Below, in pieces: positions 8,426 to 18,445 of a stretch of DNA of 64,000 nucleotides. The first letter of the stretch is position 1. Each line of letters opens with the position of its first letter. This DNA comes from Rheinheimera sp. Lineage in GTDB: Bacteria; Pseudomonadota; Gammaproteobacteria; Enterobacterales; Alteromonadaceae. The notes under the pieces were generated by a model. That model saw only the letters and a list, made by a program, of their open reading frames with translations. It was not told where the DNA came from and searched no databases. Location of the stretch: the NCBI RefSeq assembly GCF_030824435.1, contig NZ_JAVBXS010000034.1:29283-93282 (forward strand), read 5' to 3'. The translations under genes were made by a program, and so were the position numbers.

Positions 8426-9766
8426 ATGATTAAAATCAAAAAAGGATTGGACATTCCCCTGTCGGGCAGTCCTAAACAAGTGATTCATGACGGCCCTGCT
8501 GTCAAATCGGTCGCTGTACTGGGTGAAGAGTATGTCGGTATGCGTCCAACCATGCTGGTTGAGGTTGGCGATAAAGTAAAAAAAGGTCAGGGTCTTTTTG
8601 AAGACAAAAAAAATCCTGGTGTCAAATTTACTGCCGCTATTTCCGGTACTGTTACTCACATCAATCGTGGTGCTAAACGTGTGCTGCAGTCTGTTGTCAT
8701 CGAAGCCGATGGTAGCAATGAAGCTGTTGAGTTTACTGCATTTTCTGCAGACAAACTGACAAGCTTAGACGCTGCAGTGGTGAAGCAACAACTGTTGGAT
8801 TCTGGTTTGTGGACAGCGTTTCGCACCCGTCCTTTCAGCCAGGTTCCGGCAATTGACAGTACTCCACGTGCGATTTTTGTGACTGCGATGGATACCAACC
8901 CTCTGGCCGCGGATCCAACAGTGGTGATTGCCGCTGCTGCTGATGCATTCCAGCATGGTTTGACAGTGTTAACGCAACTCTCAGATGCTAAAGTGTTTTT
9001 ATGCAAAGCAGCTGGCGCGCAAATCAGTGCCCCAGCCAAAGTGCAGGTAGAAGAGTTTGCAGGCCCACATCCAGCCGGTTTACCAGGAACACATATCCAC
9101 TATCTTGAACCTGTATCGATGACCAAAATTGTTTGGCACATTAATTATCAGGACGTGATAGCTATTGGTAAATTGTTTACCAGTGGCCAATTGGATACCA
9201 GCCGTGTTATTTCGCTGGCCGGTCCTGTAGTGAATAATCCACGTTTAATCAAAACTGTACTTGGTGCTGCGACAGCGGATCTGGTTTCAGGTGAGCTGGC
9301 TGAAGGTCAACACCGTATCATTTCAGGCTCAGTGTTAGCAGGTAAAGTTGCCACAGGTGTTCACGCTTACCTTGGTCGTTTCCATAACCAGATTTCCGTT
9401 CTGGCAGAAGGTTACGAAAAAGAGTTTTTAGGCTGGATTACCCCTGGTGCTCAGAAATTCTCGGTTACCCGTGCTTATTTGTCGCATTTGTCGCCAAAAC
9501 GCCTGTTTAACATGACAACCAGCACCAACGGTTCAGACCGCGCCATGGTACCAATCGGCAACTATGAACGTGTGATGCCACTGGATATTTTGCCAACCTT
9601 GTTGTTGCGCGATTTATTGGTTGGTGACACTGACGGTGCAATTTCCTTGGGTTGTTTGGAACTGGATGAAGAAGACTTAGCGTTATGTACCTTTGTCTGC
9701 CCTGGTAAATATGACTACGGTGTGGCACTGCGCGACGCTCTGACGACCATCCAGAAGGAAGGCTAA
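8426..9766 (+). CDS. nqrA: Na+-translocating NADH:quinone reductase subunit A
   Basis: NqrA is the peripheral cytoplasmic subunit of Na+-NQR, the respiratory complex that oxidises NADH, reduces ubiquinone and pumps sodium. The ATG at 8426 gives 446 residues beginning [16 protein letters not shown], the family start and length; the frame is open to 8333, but that extension is leader RNA. Recognisable stretches include [19 protein letters not shown] and [15 protein letters not shown] at the C-terminus. It is the first of six overlapping or closely spaced nqr genes. Confidence 0.97.
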   Translation: MIKIKKGLDIPLSGSPKQVIHDGPAVKSVAVLGEEYVGMRPTMLVEVGDKVKKGQGLFEDKKNPGVKFTAAISGTVTHINRGAKRVLQSVVIEADGSNEAVEFTAFSADKLTSLDAAVVKQQLLDSGLWTAFRTRPFSQVPAIDSTPRAIFVTAMDTNPLAADPTVVIAAAADAFQHGLTVLTQLSDAKVFLCKAAGAQISAPAKVQVEEFAGPHPAGLPGTHIHYLEPVSMTKIVWHINYQDVIAIGKLFTSGQLDTSRVISLAGPVVNNPRLIKTVLGAATADLVSGELAEGQHRIISGSVLAGKVATGVHAYLGRFHNQISVLAEGYEKEFLGWITPGAQKFSVTRAYLSHLSPKRLFNMTTSTNGSDRAMVPIGNYERVMPLDILPTLLLRDLLVGDTDGAISLGCLELDEEDLALCTFVCPGKYDYGVALRDALTTIQKEG

Positions 9767-9767
9767 G

Positions 9768-10973
9768 ATGAGTTTAAAGCATTATTTAGAAAGTATTGAG
9801 CCAAGCTTTGAAAAAGGCGGCAAGTATGAAAAGTGGTATGCCTTATATGAAGCTGTGGCCACTATTCTGTATACACCGGGTAAAGTCACCAAGTCTGCCA
9901 CTCATGTGCGCGACAGTATTGACCTGAAACGGATCATGATTTTTGTCTGGTTAATGTTATTCCCTGCCATGTTCTTTGGCATGTTTAACATTGGTCACCA
10001 GGCTGCATCAGTGTTATCTGCAACTGTCACTCTGCCGGATACCTGGCAAGTGGCTTTATTCCAGATGCTCGGTGGTGAACTGACGGCTGAATCGGGTTGG
10101 GGCAGTAAAATGTGGTATGGCGCCTGCTGGTTCCTGCCAATTTATGCCACCGTATTTATTGTCGGCGGTTTTTGGGAAGTGTTATTTGCTTCTATCCGTA
10201 AACACGAAATTAACGAAGGTTTTTTCGTTTCTTCTATTTTGTTTGCGTTGATCCTGCCTGCAACTATTCCGCTGTGGCAAGCGGCTTTAGGTATCACCTT
10301 TGGTATCGTCATTGCGAAAGAAGTGTTTGGTGGTACTGGCCGTAACTTCTTAAACCCGGCTTTAGCTGGCCGTGCTTTCCTGTTTTTTGCCTATCCGGCA
10401 CAAATTTCAGGTGACAAAGTATGGACTGTTGCTGACGGTTATGCCGGTGCAACCTGGTTATCAAAAGCAGCCAATGGTGAAGTGACTGATTGGTCTGTTA
10501 ACCAACAATGGTGGGATGCGTTCTACGGTTTTATCCCAGGTTCTGTTGGTGAAACTTCAACTTTGGCCCTGATGATTGGTGGTCTGGCACTGATTTATTT
10601 CCGCATTGCTTCCTGGCGTATTGTTGCTGGTGTGATGGTCGGTACTGTGTTCTTTGCAACTATGTTCAATCTGATAGGTTCTGACACCAACGCTATGTTT
10701 GCGATGCCTTGGTACTGGCACGTAGTGCTGGGCGGTTTTGCCATTGGTATGTTCTTTATGGCAACAGATCCAGTGTCTGCTTCATTTACCGACTCTGGTA
10801 AATGGGCTTATGGCATTTTAATTGGTTTTATGGTTGTGATGATTCGTGTGGTGAACCCGGCATATCCGGAAGGCATGATGCTGGCGATTCTGTTCGCTAA
10901 CCTGTTCGCACCATTGTTTGATTTTATGGTTGCACAAGGCAACATCAAGCGGAGGCTGGCACGTAATGTCTAA
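9768..10973 (+). CDS. nqrB: Na+-NQR subunit B
   Basis: A 401-residue integral membrane subunit that carries a covalently bound FMN and takes part in the sodium path and quinone reduction. The flavin attachment motif reads DGYAGAT, placing the phosphoester-linked threonine at Thr229. About ten hydrophobic helices are visible. The start lies one base after the nqrA stop with an AAGGAAGG ribosome site inside nqrA, and the last 8 bases overlap nqrC. Flavinylation needs ApbE, whose gene is not in this operon. Confidence 0.97.
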   Translation: MSLKHYLESIEPSFEKGGKYEKWYALYEAVATILYTPGKVTKSATHVRDSIDLKRIMIFVWLMLFPAMFFGMFNIGHQAASVLSATVTLPDTWQVALFQMLGGELTAESGWGSKMWYGACWFLPIYATVFIVGGFWEVLFASIRKHEINEGFFVSSILFALILPATIPLWQAALGITFGIVIAKEVFGGTGRNFLNPALAGRAFLFFAYPAQISGDKVWTVADGYAGATWLSKAANGEVTDWSVNQQWWDAFYGFIPGSVGETSTLALMIGGLALIYFRIASWRIVAGVMVGTVFFATMFNLIGSDTNAMFAMPWYWHVVLGGFAIGMFFMATDPVSASFTDSGKWAYGILIGFMVVMIRVVNPAYPEGMMLAILFANLFAPLFDFMVAQGNIKRRLARNV

Positions 10974-11754
10974 TAATAACGAAAGCATCGGCAAGACCTT
11001 CGGTGTTGTGATTGGCTTATGTCTGGTCTGTGCAATTATCGTAGCAACAGCTGCGGTTCAGTTACGTCCAAAACAAGTGGAAAACAAACTGGTTGATGCT
11101 CAGAAAAATATTCTGGTGGCAACAGGTTTGTTGACTGGCGACGACGTAAAAACACTGTTTAGTAAACATGTGCAGGAACGTCTGGTTGATTTGGATACCG
11201 GTGAATTTGTTGATCAGGATCCGGCTAAATACGACTACCGCAAAGCAATGAAAGACGTAGCCCTCAGTGATGCACTTGCTGCTGCTGATGACAAAGCGTC
11301 AATCAAACGTCGCGCTAAAGTTGCGCCTGTTTATTTTGCTTATAACGATGGCATTGAATCAGGCAAGTTGTCAGCCATAGTGCTGCCAGTTCACGGTTAT
11401 GGCCTTTGGTCAACAATGCATGCGTTTTTGGCATTAGATGTGGATGGCACCACTATTAAAGGGGTGAACTTCTACGAACACGCTGAAACGCCCGGCTTAG
11501 GTGGGGAAGTGCAGAATCCAAAATGGGTTGCTCAGTTTGTTGGTAAGAAAATTACTGACGACGCCGGTAATCCAGCTATCAAGGTACTTAAACCAGGTAA
11601 CGCGGCACCGGATTCTGTCACTGATGTTGATGGTCTGTCTGGTGCGACTTTAACCAGTAACGGTGTTCAATATACGTTCGAATTCTGGACCGGCGCCAAA
11701 GGCTTTGCCCCATTCCTGGCTAAAGTTCGTCAAGGAGCATTAAACAATGGCTAA
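10966..11754 (+). CDS. nqrC: Na+-NQR subunit C
   Basis: A 262-residue subunit with one N-terminal membrane helix (about residues 11-31) and a periplasmic domain carrying the second covalent FMN. The attachment motif [10 protein letters not shown] places the flavinylated residue at Thr228. The ATG at 10966 follows a GGAGG ribosome site and overlaps the nqrB stop by 8 bases; the longer open frame from 10918 is not the start. The 3' end overlaps nqrD by 8 bases, indicating translational coupling. Confidence 0.97.
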   Translation: MSNNNESIGKTFGVVIGLCLVCAIIVATAAVQLRPKQVENKLVDAQKNILVATGLLTGDDVKTLFSKHVQERLVDLDTGEFVDQDPAKYDYRKAMKDVALSDALAAADDKASIKRRAKVAPVYFAYNDGIESGKLSAIVLPVHGYGLWSTMHAFLALDVDGTTIKGVNFYEHAETPGLGGEVQNPKWVAQFVGKKITDDAGNPAIKVLKPGNAAPDSVTDVDGLSGATLTSNGVQYTFEFWTGAKGFAPFLAKVRQGALNNG

Positions 11755-12376
11755 TGCAAAAGAAATGAAAGCACTGGTCTTTGGACCTGTGTTTGCTAAT
11801 AACCCAATTGCATTGCAGGTACTGGGTATTTGTTCTGCGCTGGCAGTAACAACCAAACTGGAAAAAGCCCTGGTAATGGGCGTAGCCCTTACTTTAGTAA
11901 CGGCTTTCTCCAGTATGTTTATCTCTATGATCCGTAACCATATTCCATCAAGCGTGCGGATCATTGTGCAAATGACCATTATCGCTTCATTGGTTATTGT
12001 GGTTGACCAAATTCTGAAAGCTTATGCCTACAACGTGGCTAAAGAGTTATCGGTATTTGTTGGCTTGATCATCACCAACTGTATCGTTATGGGTCGTGCT
12101 GAAGCTTATGCGATGAAGAGCCCGCCACTGATGTCGTTCCTGGACGGTATCGGTAATGGTTTAGGCTACACAGTATTACTGGTGATTGTCGCCGTGATCC
12201 GTGAATTGTTTGGTTCTGGTACTTTATTTGGTGTTGAAATTCTGCCTTTGATCAGTGCTGGCGGCTGGTATCAGCCAATGGGTCTGTTATTAATGCCACC
12301 TAGTGCATTCTTTATTATCGGCCTGTTGATTTGGGTGCTGCGGACTTTCCGTCCTGAGCAACAAGAGAAACACTAA
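11747..12376 (+). CDS. nqrD: Na+-NQR subunit D
   Basis: A 209-residue membrane subunit with six hydrophobic helices, homologous to NqrE. With NqrE it forms the inverted-repeat pair that holds a membrane-embedded iron centre; the conserved cysteines lie in [10 protein letters not shown] and [13 protein letters not shown]. The ATG follows an AAGGAG ribosome site within nqrC. NqrM, encoded downstream, is needed to mature this centre in related bacteria. Confidence 0.97.
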   Translation: MANAKEMKALVFGPVFANNPIALQVLGICSALAVTTKLEKALVMGVALTLVTAFSSMFISMIRNHIPSSVRIIVQMTIIASLVIVVDQILKAYAYNVAKELSVFVGLIITNCIVMGRAEAYAMKSPPLMSFLDGIGNGLGYTVLLVIVAVIRELFGSGTLFGVEILPLISAGGWYQPMGLLLMPPSAFFIIGLLIWVLRTFRPEQQEKH

Positions 12377-12387
12377 GGAGTCATGAC

Positions 12388-12996
12388 ATGGAACATTATT
12401 TAAGTTTATTTGTCCGTGCCGTGTTTATTGATAACTTAGCGTTATCTTTTTTCCTCGGTATGTGTACTTTTATCGCAATTTCCAAGCAGGTCAAAACTGC
12501 GTTCAGTTTAGGTATTGCTGTGACCGTGGTATTGGCACTGGCAGTTCCGGTGAACCAGATTGTGTACCACAAATTGCTGGCGCCGGGTGCTCTGGCCTGG
12601 TTAGGTTTTCCTGATGCAGATCTGAGTTTCCTTGGTTTTATCACTTATATCGGTGTTATTGCTGCGCTGGTGCAGGTGTTGGAAATGTTTCTGGATAAAT
12701 ATGTTCCTTCGCTTTACAACGCGCTGGGGATTTTCCTGCCTTTAATCACTGTAAACTGTGCCATTTTTGGTGGTGTAGCCTTTATGGTTGAGCGTGATTA
12801 TAACTTTAGCGAAAGTGTAGTGTTTGGTTTAGGCAGTGGTATTGGCTGGACTCTGGCCATCACGCTGATGGCTGCTGTCAGTGAAAAACTGAAATATGCC
12901 GACATGCCACATGCGCTGCGGGGTTTAGGTTCGCGCTTTATTATGGTTGGTTTGATGGGATTGGGCTTTATGTCCTTCTCCGGCGTGTCGTTATAA
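12388..12996 (+). CDS. nqrE: Na+-NQR subunit E
   Basis: A 202-residue membrane subunit with six helices that pairs with NqrD around the intramembrane iron site; conserved cysteines are in [12 protein letters not shown] and [12 protein letters not shown]. An AAGGAG ribosome site lies 8 bases before the ATG, and the gene follows nqrD by 11 bases. Confidence 0.97.
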   Translation: MEHYLSLFVRAVFIDNLALSFFLGMCTFIAISKQVKTAFSLGIAVTVVLALAVPVNQIVYHKLLAPGALAWLGFPDADLSFLGFITYIGVIAALVQVLEMFLDKYVPSLYNALGIFLPLITVNCAIFGGVAFMVERDYNFSESVVFGLGSGIGWTLAITLMAAVSEKLKYADMPHALRGLGSRFIMVGLMGLGFMSFSGVSL

Positions 12997-13018
12997 GGCC
13001 GATTGAAAGGAAAACATT

Positions 13019-14251
13019 ATGATTGATTCGCAAATTCTGCTGGGTGTTGGCATGTTCACCTTACTGGTGGTTGCTCTGGTTGTCATGATTTTGGCGGCTA
13101 AAGCAAAACTGGTATCTTCCGGTGAAATCACCATCAGCATTAACGGTGATCCGGCAAAAGCTATTAAAACAGGCGCTGGCGGCAAACTGCTTGGCGTGTT
13201 AGCTGATAAAGGTATTTTCCTGTCATCAGCCTGTGGTGGTGGTGGTTCTTGTGGCCAATGCCGTGTGCATGTGCACTCTGGCGGTGGTGATGTGTTGCCG
13301 GTTGAATTTGGCCATCTGACTAAAGGTGAACGTCGTGAAGGTTGTCGTTTAGCTTGTCAGGTTGCTGTCAAAACCGACATGGACATTGAAGTTGAACCGG
13401 AAATTTTTGGTATCAAAAAGTGGGCTTGTTCTGTTATTTCTAATGACAACAAAGCAACCTTTATTAAAGAACTGAAGTTGCAGATCCCTGATGGTGAGTC
13501 TGTGCCATTCCGCGCTGGTGGTTATATTCAGATTGAAGCACCGGCTCACCATGTAAAATATGCCGACTTTGATATTCCGGCTGAATACCGTGGTGACTGG
13601 GAACGCTTTAAGTTCTTCACTTTAGAATCAAAAGTGGATGAAGAAACTATCCGTGCTTATTCAATGGCAAACTATCCGGAAGAAGAAGGCATCATCATGT
13701 TAAACGTGCGGATCGCAACACCTCCGCCAAATAACCTGACTTTGCCTTGCGGTAAAATGTCTTCTTATATCTGGAGCCTGAAGGCCGGCGATAAAGTGAC
13801 TATTTCTGGTCCATTTGGTGAATTCTTCGCTAAAGATACAGACGCTGAAATGGTATTTATCGGTGGTGGTGCAGGTATGGCACCAATGCGTTCACACATT
13901 TTTGACCAGCTGCGCCGGTTAAAATCTAAACGCAAAATTACTTTCTGGTATGGTGCCCGCTCTAAACGCGAAATGTTCTATGTAGAAGATTTTGATATGT
14001 TGCAGGCGGAAAACGAAAACTTTAAGTGGCACGTTGCGTTGTCTGATCCACAACCGGAAGACAACTGGACGGGTTACACAGGTTTTATCCACAATGTCAT
14101 TTTTGAAAACTACCTGAAAAATCACAAAGCTCCTGAAGATTGTGAATTTTATATGTGTGGTCCACCAATGATGAATAAAGCTGTTATCAATATGCTGAAA
14201 GATTTAGGCGTAGAAGATGACAACATCCTGCTGGATGACTTCGGTGGTTAA
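13019..14251 (+). CDS. nqrF: Na+-NQR subunit F, NADH-oxidising
   Basis: A 410-residue electron-entry subunit: one N-terminal membrane helix (about 4-27), a [2Fe-2S] ferredoxin domain, then a FAD and NADH-binding reductase domain. Cluster ligands are Cys72, Cys78, Cys81 ([11 protein letters not shown]) and Cys113 (LACQ). The FAD-binding RAYSMANYP and the NADH-binding [12 protein letters not shown] and CGPPMMN motifs are all present, and the protein ends in LLDDFGG as expected. It is the last gene before the operon terminator. Confidence 0.97.
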   Translation: MIDSQILLGVGMFTLLVVALVVMILAAKAKLVSSGEITISINGDPAKAIKTGAGGKLLGVLADKGIFLSSACGGGGSCGQCRVHVHSGGGDVLPVEFGHLTKGERREGCRLACQVAVKTDMDIEVEPEIFGIKKWACSVISNDNKATFIKELKLQIPDGESVPFRAGGYIQIEAPAHHVKYADFDIPAEYRGDWERFKFFTLESKVDEETIRAYSMANYPEEEGIIMLNVRIATPPPNNLTLPCGKMSSYIWSLKAGDKVTISGPFGEFFAKDTDAEMVFIGGGAGMAPMRSHIFDQLRRLKSKRKITFWYGARSKREMFYVEDFDMLQAENENFKWHVALSDPQPEDNWTGYTGFIHNVIFENYLKNHKAPEDCEFYMCGPPMMNKAVINMLKDLGVEDDNILLDDFGG

Positions 14252-14260
14252 TCACTGAAC

Positions 14261-14297
14261 ACAAAAAAGCCAACCGCTAGGTTGGCTTTTTTTTTGT
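14261..14297 (+). terminator. Intrinsic terminator of the nqr operon
   Basis: Stem AAAAAGCCAACC / GGTTGGCTTTTT with a GCTA loop and a long T-run. It separates nqrABCDEF from nqrM, so nqrM needs readthrough or its own promoter. Confidence 0.93.
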
Positions 14298-14328
14298 GTC
14301 AGCCACTTTGTCAAAGCAGTATGGTGAT

Positions 14329-14363
14329 GCAAAGCAAAGCAAAGCAAAGCAAAGCAAAGCAAA
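14329..14363 (+). repeat. (GCAAA)7 pentanucleotide repeat
   Basis: Seven perfect tandem copies of GCAAA in the 5' region of nqrM, about 92 bases before its ATG and just after the nqrF terminator. Such tracts can change copy number by slippage. It is not in a recognised coding frame. Confidence 0.95.
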
Positions 14364-14454
14364 TTGAGTTGGGGTTCAGTCCGGAACATTGTTACAATGC
14401 GAGTCGTTATTCGCCAGCGTATCGGGCTTGGCGTTGTGCTGTGATGAGGTTGTT

Positions 14455-14667
14455 ATGGAAATTTTTATTCTTACTTTTATCGTACTGTTGGTTGTTTTTG
14501 CGGCCATGGCTATCGGCTACATGGTGCAACGTAAAACAATAGCAGGCAGTTGTGGTGGTTTAGGTGCGTTAGGAATAGAAAAAGCCTGTGACTGTGATAC
14601 GCCTTGTGAAAAGCGCCAGGAGCGGATGCGCAAAGAAAAAGAGTGGCAGGACAATAAAATTATCTGA
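14455..14667 (+). CDS. nqrM: Na+-NQR maturation protein NqrM
   Basis: A 70-residue membrane-anchored protein of the former DUF539 family. One N-terminal helix (about residues 4-25) is followed by a cysteine-rich segment, CGGLGALGIEKACDCDTPC. In Vibrio, NqrM is required to build the NqrD/NqrE iron centre, probably by delivering iron. I place the start at the ATG at 14455 (MEIFILTF), not at the longer open frame from 14389. Unlike many nqr loci, apbE is not upstream of it, and a terminator and a tandem repeat separate it from nqrF. Confidence 0.93.
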   Translation: MEIFILTFIVLLVVFAAMAIGYMVQRKTIAGSCGGLGALGIEKACDCDTPCEKRQERMRKEKEWQDNKII

Positions 14668-14676
14668 GTCTGAAAT

Positions 14677-14705
14677 CAGGCCGGTGTTTTAACCGGCCTT
14701 TTTAC
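14677..14705. terminator. Bidirectional terminator after nqrM
   Basis: Stem GGCCGGT / ACCGGCC around GTTTTA, with TTTTT on the right. It lies between convergent nqrM and the outer-membrane protein gene. Confidence 0.85.
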
Positions 14706-14734
14706 TTTTAGCGCAACCAACTTAAAACCTTATG

Positions 14735-15382
14735 TCAGAAACGGTAGCCAATACTGAGCTTGGCTGTAGTAATATTTTCTCCTTTATCAGCAAAATATTG
14801 AATTGCTTCAATACGGCCAAACCAATGGTCACTGAAATTACCTTCCACACCTAAACCAAATAATAAATCTGTCGATTTGTCTTTGTAGGCACAACCTGTG
14901 GCACGTTGTAACACTGTGCCCTGATTGTTGATAAGACGAAAATCGGCCTGAATATAAGCCGTCTGATTACAAGTACTTTGGCCCTGACTGTAGCTCATAG
15001 AGTCGATATCGTTATAGGCAATACCGGCACGATAAAACAGCGTGGCGGCAGGATTAATCGCAGTTTTTCCAAGAGCTGACAGGGTAAATCCCTTGTTCTG
15101 ATAACCATTGTCCCAGCCAATTTCTGCTGCAGAACTGTTTGAAACTGTATAAGGATGAATCACCTTTTTATCAATCAGCTGGTCATAACTAAATTCAAAA
15201 TTCCAGCTGTTATTTAGCTGATAACCTATCCCCAAACTACTGCCAGAGCCCTGCCGGTTTATCGGCTTTGCTACTTTACTGTAATAGATGCCGCTCGTCA
15301 GATAGATATCTGCACTGCTGTGTGCACTAAAGGTAAAAGCGGCGCTTAGCAGTACAGATATCGCGAGCGTTGTTTGTTTCAT
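14735..15382 (-). CDS. Outer-membrane beta-barrel protein
   Basis: A 215-residue predicted outer-membrane protein. Residues 1-24 form a signal peptide (ending FSAHSSA), and the mature part is a run of alternating amphipathic strands ending in YRF, the C-terminal aromatic typical of BAM substrates. Strand-like stretches include YLTSGIYYSK, GSGSSLGIGYQL and LLFGLGVEGNF. Length fits an eight-stranded barrel of the OmpA/OmpX/AcfA-like type. Two cysteines (in STCNQT and TGCAY) could form an extracellular disulfide. The role is unknown. Confidence 0.75.
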   Translation of the reverse strand: MKQTTLAISVLLSAAFTFSAHSSADIYLTSGIYYSKVAKPINRQGSGSSLGIGYQLNNSWNFEFSYDQLIDKKVIHPYTVSNSSAAEIGWDNGYQNKGFTLSALGKTAINPAATLFYRAGIAYNDIDSMSYSQGQSTCNQTAYIQADFRLINNQGTVLQRATGCAYKDKSTDLLFGLGVEGNFSDHWFGRIEAIQYFADKGENITTAKLSIGYRF

Positions 15383-15651
15383 GTGGTGCTCCTTGCGTTG
15401 TTGCTACATTGATTTGTTATGTTAACTTGTTGCTGTAAATTATTGTTTTTAAATCATTAGCGCAAGATGAACGAGTTGTTTCTCTTGTGTGCCGGCTGTT
15501 GTGATGGTGACGGCCATTGTTAAAACTCACCGTGGCGCTCTTTGTAGCGAAGTGCTGACAGCCAGCATCAAGCGCTACAGCTTTCTGACTTGTACTGACT
15601 CATTGCGTGCCGGATAATGCCGGTACTTTTAGCAGAAGGATAATTAAAACA

Positions 15652-17196
15652 ATGGCTTTACCTATTCCTTATGCAGTAACTGATGTTGCTGCAGCTCTTT
15701 TGGACCCGCAGGCAGATGCTTTTATTCTGGTCGCCGCAGACCCGATGTCAGTACCAGACGCAGCCTTGGCTCAGTTTATCCGCCAGGCCGCAGGTATAGA
15801 TAAGCGTGTTGGCAACGAAACCCTGTTATTACATTGCGCGCTGGTGCCAGGACAGAAATTAATCATTGCGCCTTCAGGTGCTTTGCATCGTGATTTTGAC
15901 GATGTGCGCTGTTTTGCTGATGTTGCTAAACAGGCCGTAACTTTGGCCAAAAATGCCGGCGCACGTTGCCCTGTGGTTTGGGTGCAGGCGCCGGCGGAAC
16001 ATACTTATTCCAGAGCCACCGAAGTGGTTTATCTGGCGATGGCACAGGCCTTGTGGCAGCCGCTGGAAGGTCGTGAAGCTTTAGGACAGGACAAAGTAGA
16101 GCCTGTGGCTGCTATTGGTGTTGTTGGTATTGACGAGACTGAAGCACATTATTTATCTGCAGTGGAGGCAGGCCGGCGCCTGGCCCGCGATTTATGCGGC
16201 ACCGAGCCTGAGCGTATGGCGCCACGCCGTTTTGCGGATTATTGTGTAAAAGCTTTTGACGGCAGCGCAGTGCGGGTTCAGGTTGAAACCGATGTTGATA
16301 AATTATTGGCTGAATATCCATTATTAATGGCCGTTGCCCGCAGCTCGTTGCAGGTTGACCGGCATAAGCCAGCAGTGATCCGGCTGGAGTATCAGGGCGA
16401 AGGTGAAATTACCGAAACGCTGTTATTTGCCGGTAAAGGCCTGGTGTATGACACTGGCGGCGCCGATTTAAAAATTAACGGTGGTATGGCGGGTATGAGC
16501 CGGGATAAAGGTGGTGCTGCTGCTGTTGCCGGTTTTATGCAGAGTATTGCACTGCTCAAACCAAAAGGTATCCGGGTGATTGCGGAAATTGGTGCTGTAC
16601 GCAACAGCATTGGTTCAGACGCTTTTGTACCTGATGAAATTATTAAAAGTCATGCCGGCGTGCGGGTTCGTATCGGCAATACAGATGCAGAAGGCCGCCT
16701 GGTGCTGGCCGATTTAATGTCGCATCTGCGTGAAGATGCAGCGAAGGCTGTGAATCCGACTTTGTTCTCTGTGGCAACCTTAACTGGTCATGCCGCCCGT
16801 GCTGTTGGTCCTTATACTGCATTGGTGGAAAATGGTGCTGCACTGCGTCGTCACTTATCGGCGAAGCTTGCTGCTGTTGGTGATATCTGGGGTGACCCAA
16901 GTGAAGTGTCACGCAGTCGCCGGGAAGATTTCAGTTTTATCAAAGCAAGAAGTTGTGCTGATGATGTGTTGAGCTGCAATAACGCACCTTCCTCTGTGAC
17001 TGCCCGTGGTCACCAGTTCCCTATGGCGTTCCTGGTGGTCGCTTCAGGGCTGGATCAGGCTTCGGCACAAGCGGCGACTCCGTTACCTTATGTGCATATT
17101 GATATTGCCGGTAGTGGAGTTGACGGTGGCGACTGGCAACATGGTAAACCTTCTGCGTCCCCTGTGGTGGCTTTAGCCGCACATTACCTGCTGTAA
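15652..17196 (+). CDS. M17-family (leucyl) aminopeptidase
   Basis: A 514-residue dimetal aminopeptidase that removes N-terminal residues from peptides. The C-terminal catalytic domain has all expected metal and active-site residues: GKGLVYDTGGADLKI, MSRDKGG, and the family signature NTDAEGRLVLAD. The sequence diverges from E. coli PepA and PepB, so I leave the symbol empty. The chosen ATG at 15652 (MALPIPYAV) has AGAAGGA 11 bases upstream; an in-frame GTG at 15607 would add 15 residues. A large inverted repeat follows the stop. Confidence 0.88.
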   Translation: MALPIPYAVTDVAAALLDPQADAFILVAADPMSVPDAALAQFIRQAAGIDKRVGNETLLLHCALVPGQKLIIAPSGALHRDFDDVRCFADVAKQAVTLAKNAGARCPVVWVQAPAEHTYSRATEVVYLAMAQALWQPLEGREALGQDKVEPVAAIGVVGIDETEAHYLSAVEAGRRLARDLCGTEPERMAPRRFADYCVKAFDGSAVRVQVETDVDKLLAEYPLLMAVARSSLQVDRHKPAVIRLEYQGEGEITETLLFAGKGLVYDTGGADLKINGGMAGMSRDKGGAAAVAGFMQSIALLKPKGIRVIAEIGAVRNSIGSDAFVPDEIIKSHAGVRVRIGNTDAEGRLVLADLMSHLREDAAKAVNPTLFSVATLTGHAARAVGPYTALVENGAALRRHLSAKLAAVGDIWGDPSEVSRSRREDFSFIKARSCADDVLSCNNAPSSVTARGHQFPMAFLVVASGLDQASAQAATPLPYVHIDIAGSGVDGGDWQHGKPSASPVVALAAHYLL

Positions 17197-17207
17197 ATTT
17201 GTGCTGA

Positions 17208-17248
17208 AACAATAACCTGCATTGTCTCTGTCAATGCAGGGTATTGTT
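17208..17248 (+). repeat. Long inverted repeat after the aminopeptidase gene
   Basis: Arms AACAATA plus CCTGCATTG (17208-17224) pair with CAATGCAGG plus TATTGTT (17232-17248) around a 7-base loop, with only one unpaired position per arm. No uninterrupted T-run follows, so it may be a weak terminator or an RNA-stabilising hairpin. Confidence 0.75.
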
Positions 17249-17364
17249 GATCCAATTCCCTCTCCTGGTTGTATTGTCTTGCTGTTGTTTTTATTTTAGT
17301 AATTGCTGAATCAAAACCTGCCTGCAGGTTTTTTAAGCGGCAAATGTCTACCTTAGGAGCTTTT

Positions 17365-18219
17365 ATGCGTTTGTTTACAGTTTTGGCAGTATCACTACTG
17401 GCGTTTTATAGCATGGCAGCGGAAAAAGACCGTTTTGCAGATGTGCAAATTCAGGCAAAACCGCTGGCCGGGAACATTTATATGCTGACAGGTTCAGGTG
17501 GCAATATGGCGGCTGTGACAGGGCCACAAGGCGTGTTATTGGTAGACGCTCAGTTTGCTGAACTTGCTGCAAAAATTCAGACAACACTGCAGGAGATTTC
17601 TGCCAACGGCAAAATTGCCACCCTGGTGAACACACACCACCACGCAGACCATGTCAGTGGCAACAAGGTGCTGGGGCAGGGCGTTGCTATTATTGCTCAC
17701 CAGAACGTTTATCAACGTTTAAAGACCGATGAAAAATTTGATAAAAAAGGTTTACCTACTGTGCTGTTGCAACAGCCGCTGGCGCTGAATATCAATAATG
17801 TGGCGCTGGAGCTTATTCCAATGCCGGTCAGTCATACCGATGGTGATTTGGTGGTGTGGTTTAAAGAAGCGAATGTGCTGCATACCGGCGATTTGATGTT
17901 TGCAGGCCGTTTTCCTTTTATTGATGTCAAAAGTGGCGGTTCTGTTGCAGGTTATATTGAAAACACCAAACAGCTGATCGCAAAAATTGACGACCAGACC
18001 CAGGTGATACCAGGTCACGGTGAGCTCACCGATAAAGCAGGCCTTCGCCAAAGTTTGTTGATGATGGAGCAGACGCTGGCTTTGGTGCAGTCTTATAAAA
18101 AAGCAGGTCTGAGTCTGGAGCAAGCCGTAGCAAAAGGTTTGGGTGATAAATATAAAAGCTGGCACTGGAATTTTATTACGGAACAACGCTGGATAGAAAC
18201 TTTATACCAGGCGGAATAA
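17365..18219 (+). CDS. Exported MBL-fold metallo-hydrolase
   Basis: A 284-residue protein of the metallo-beta-lactamase superfamily with an N-terminal signal peptide (MRLFTVLAVSLLAFYSMA), so probably periplasmic. Metal ligands are visible: THHHADHVSG (the HxHxDH motif), PVSHTDGD, HTGDLMFAGRFPFID and PGHGE. The pattern resembles the broad group of QuiP/SoxH-like hydrolases of unknown substrate rather than a true carbapenemase. The ATG at 17365 has a TAGGAG ribosome site; the frame is open further upstream, but that part lacks one. Confidence 0.85.
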   Translation: MRLFTVLAVSLLAFYSMAAEKDRFADVQIQAKPLAGNIYMLTGSGGNMAAVTGPQGVLLVDAQFAELAAKIQTTLQEISANGKIATLVNTHHHADHVSGNKVLGQGVAIIAHQNVYQRLKTDEKFDKKGLPTVLLQQPLALNINNVALELIPMPVSHTDGDLVVWFKEANVLHTGDLMFAGRFPFIDVKSGGSVAGYIENTKQLIAKIDDQTQVIPGHGELTDKAGLRQSLLMMEQTLALVQSYKKAGLSLEQAVAKGLGDKYKSWHWNFITEQRWIETLYQAE

Positions 18220-18249
18220 CAACAAAGACTGAGGCTTTTTTGTATTTTT

Positions 18250-18291
18250 GCCGGCCAATAGCTGAGGCTGATCAGACCGCTATTGACCGGC
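18250..18291. repeat. Inverted repeat after the MBL-fold gene
   Basis: GCCGGCCAATAGC (18250-18262) pairs with GCTATTGACCGGC (18279-18291), 12 of 13 positions plus one G-U, around a 16-base loop. It follows a T-rich stretch rather than preceding one. Its role is unknown. Confidence 0.65.
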
Positions 18292-18445
18292 CAGCAGTTG
18301 TTGTTGCCGTATCAGCCCGCCTGTAACAGCTATCAGCAACAGCGAACAGTGGAGAATAGCCTGATAAAGCTGTTGTGAGTGGCGGCATAGCTCGGTATGC
18401 TGCTTATATCTAAGCATAAACAGTTGGTAACGGACCCAGGGACAG

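Noticed and set aside
14282..14542. Open frame reading through the GCAAA repeat
   Set aside because: It arises from the repeat and the terminator T-run, and overlaps nqrM in another frame.
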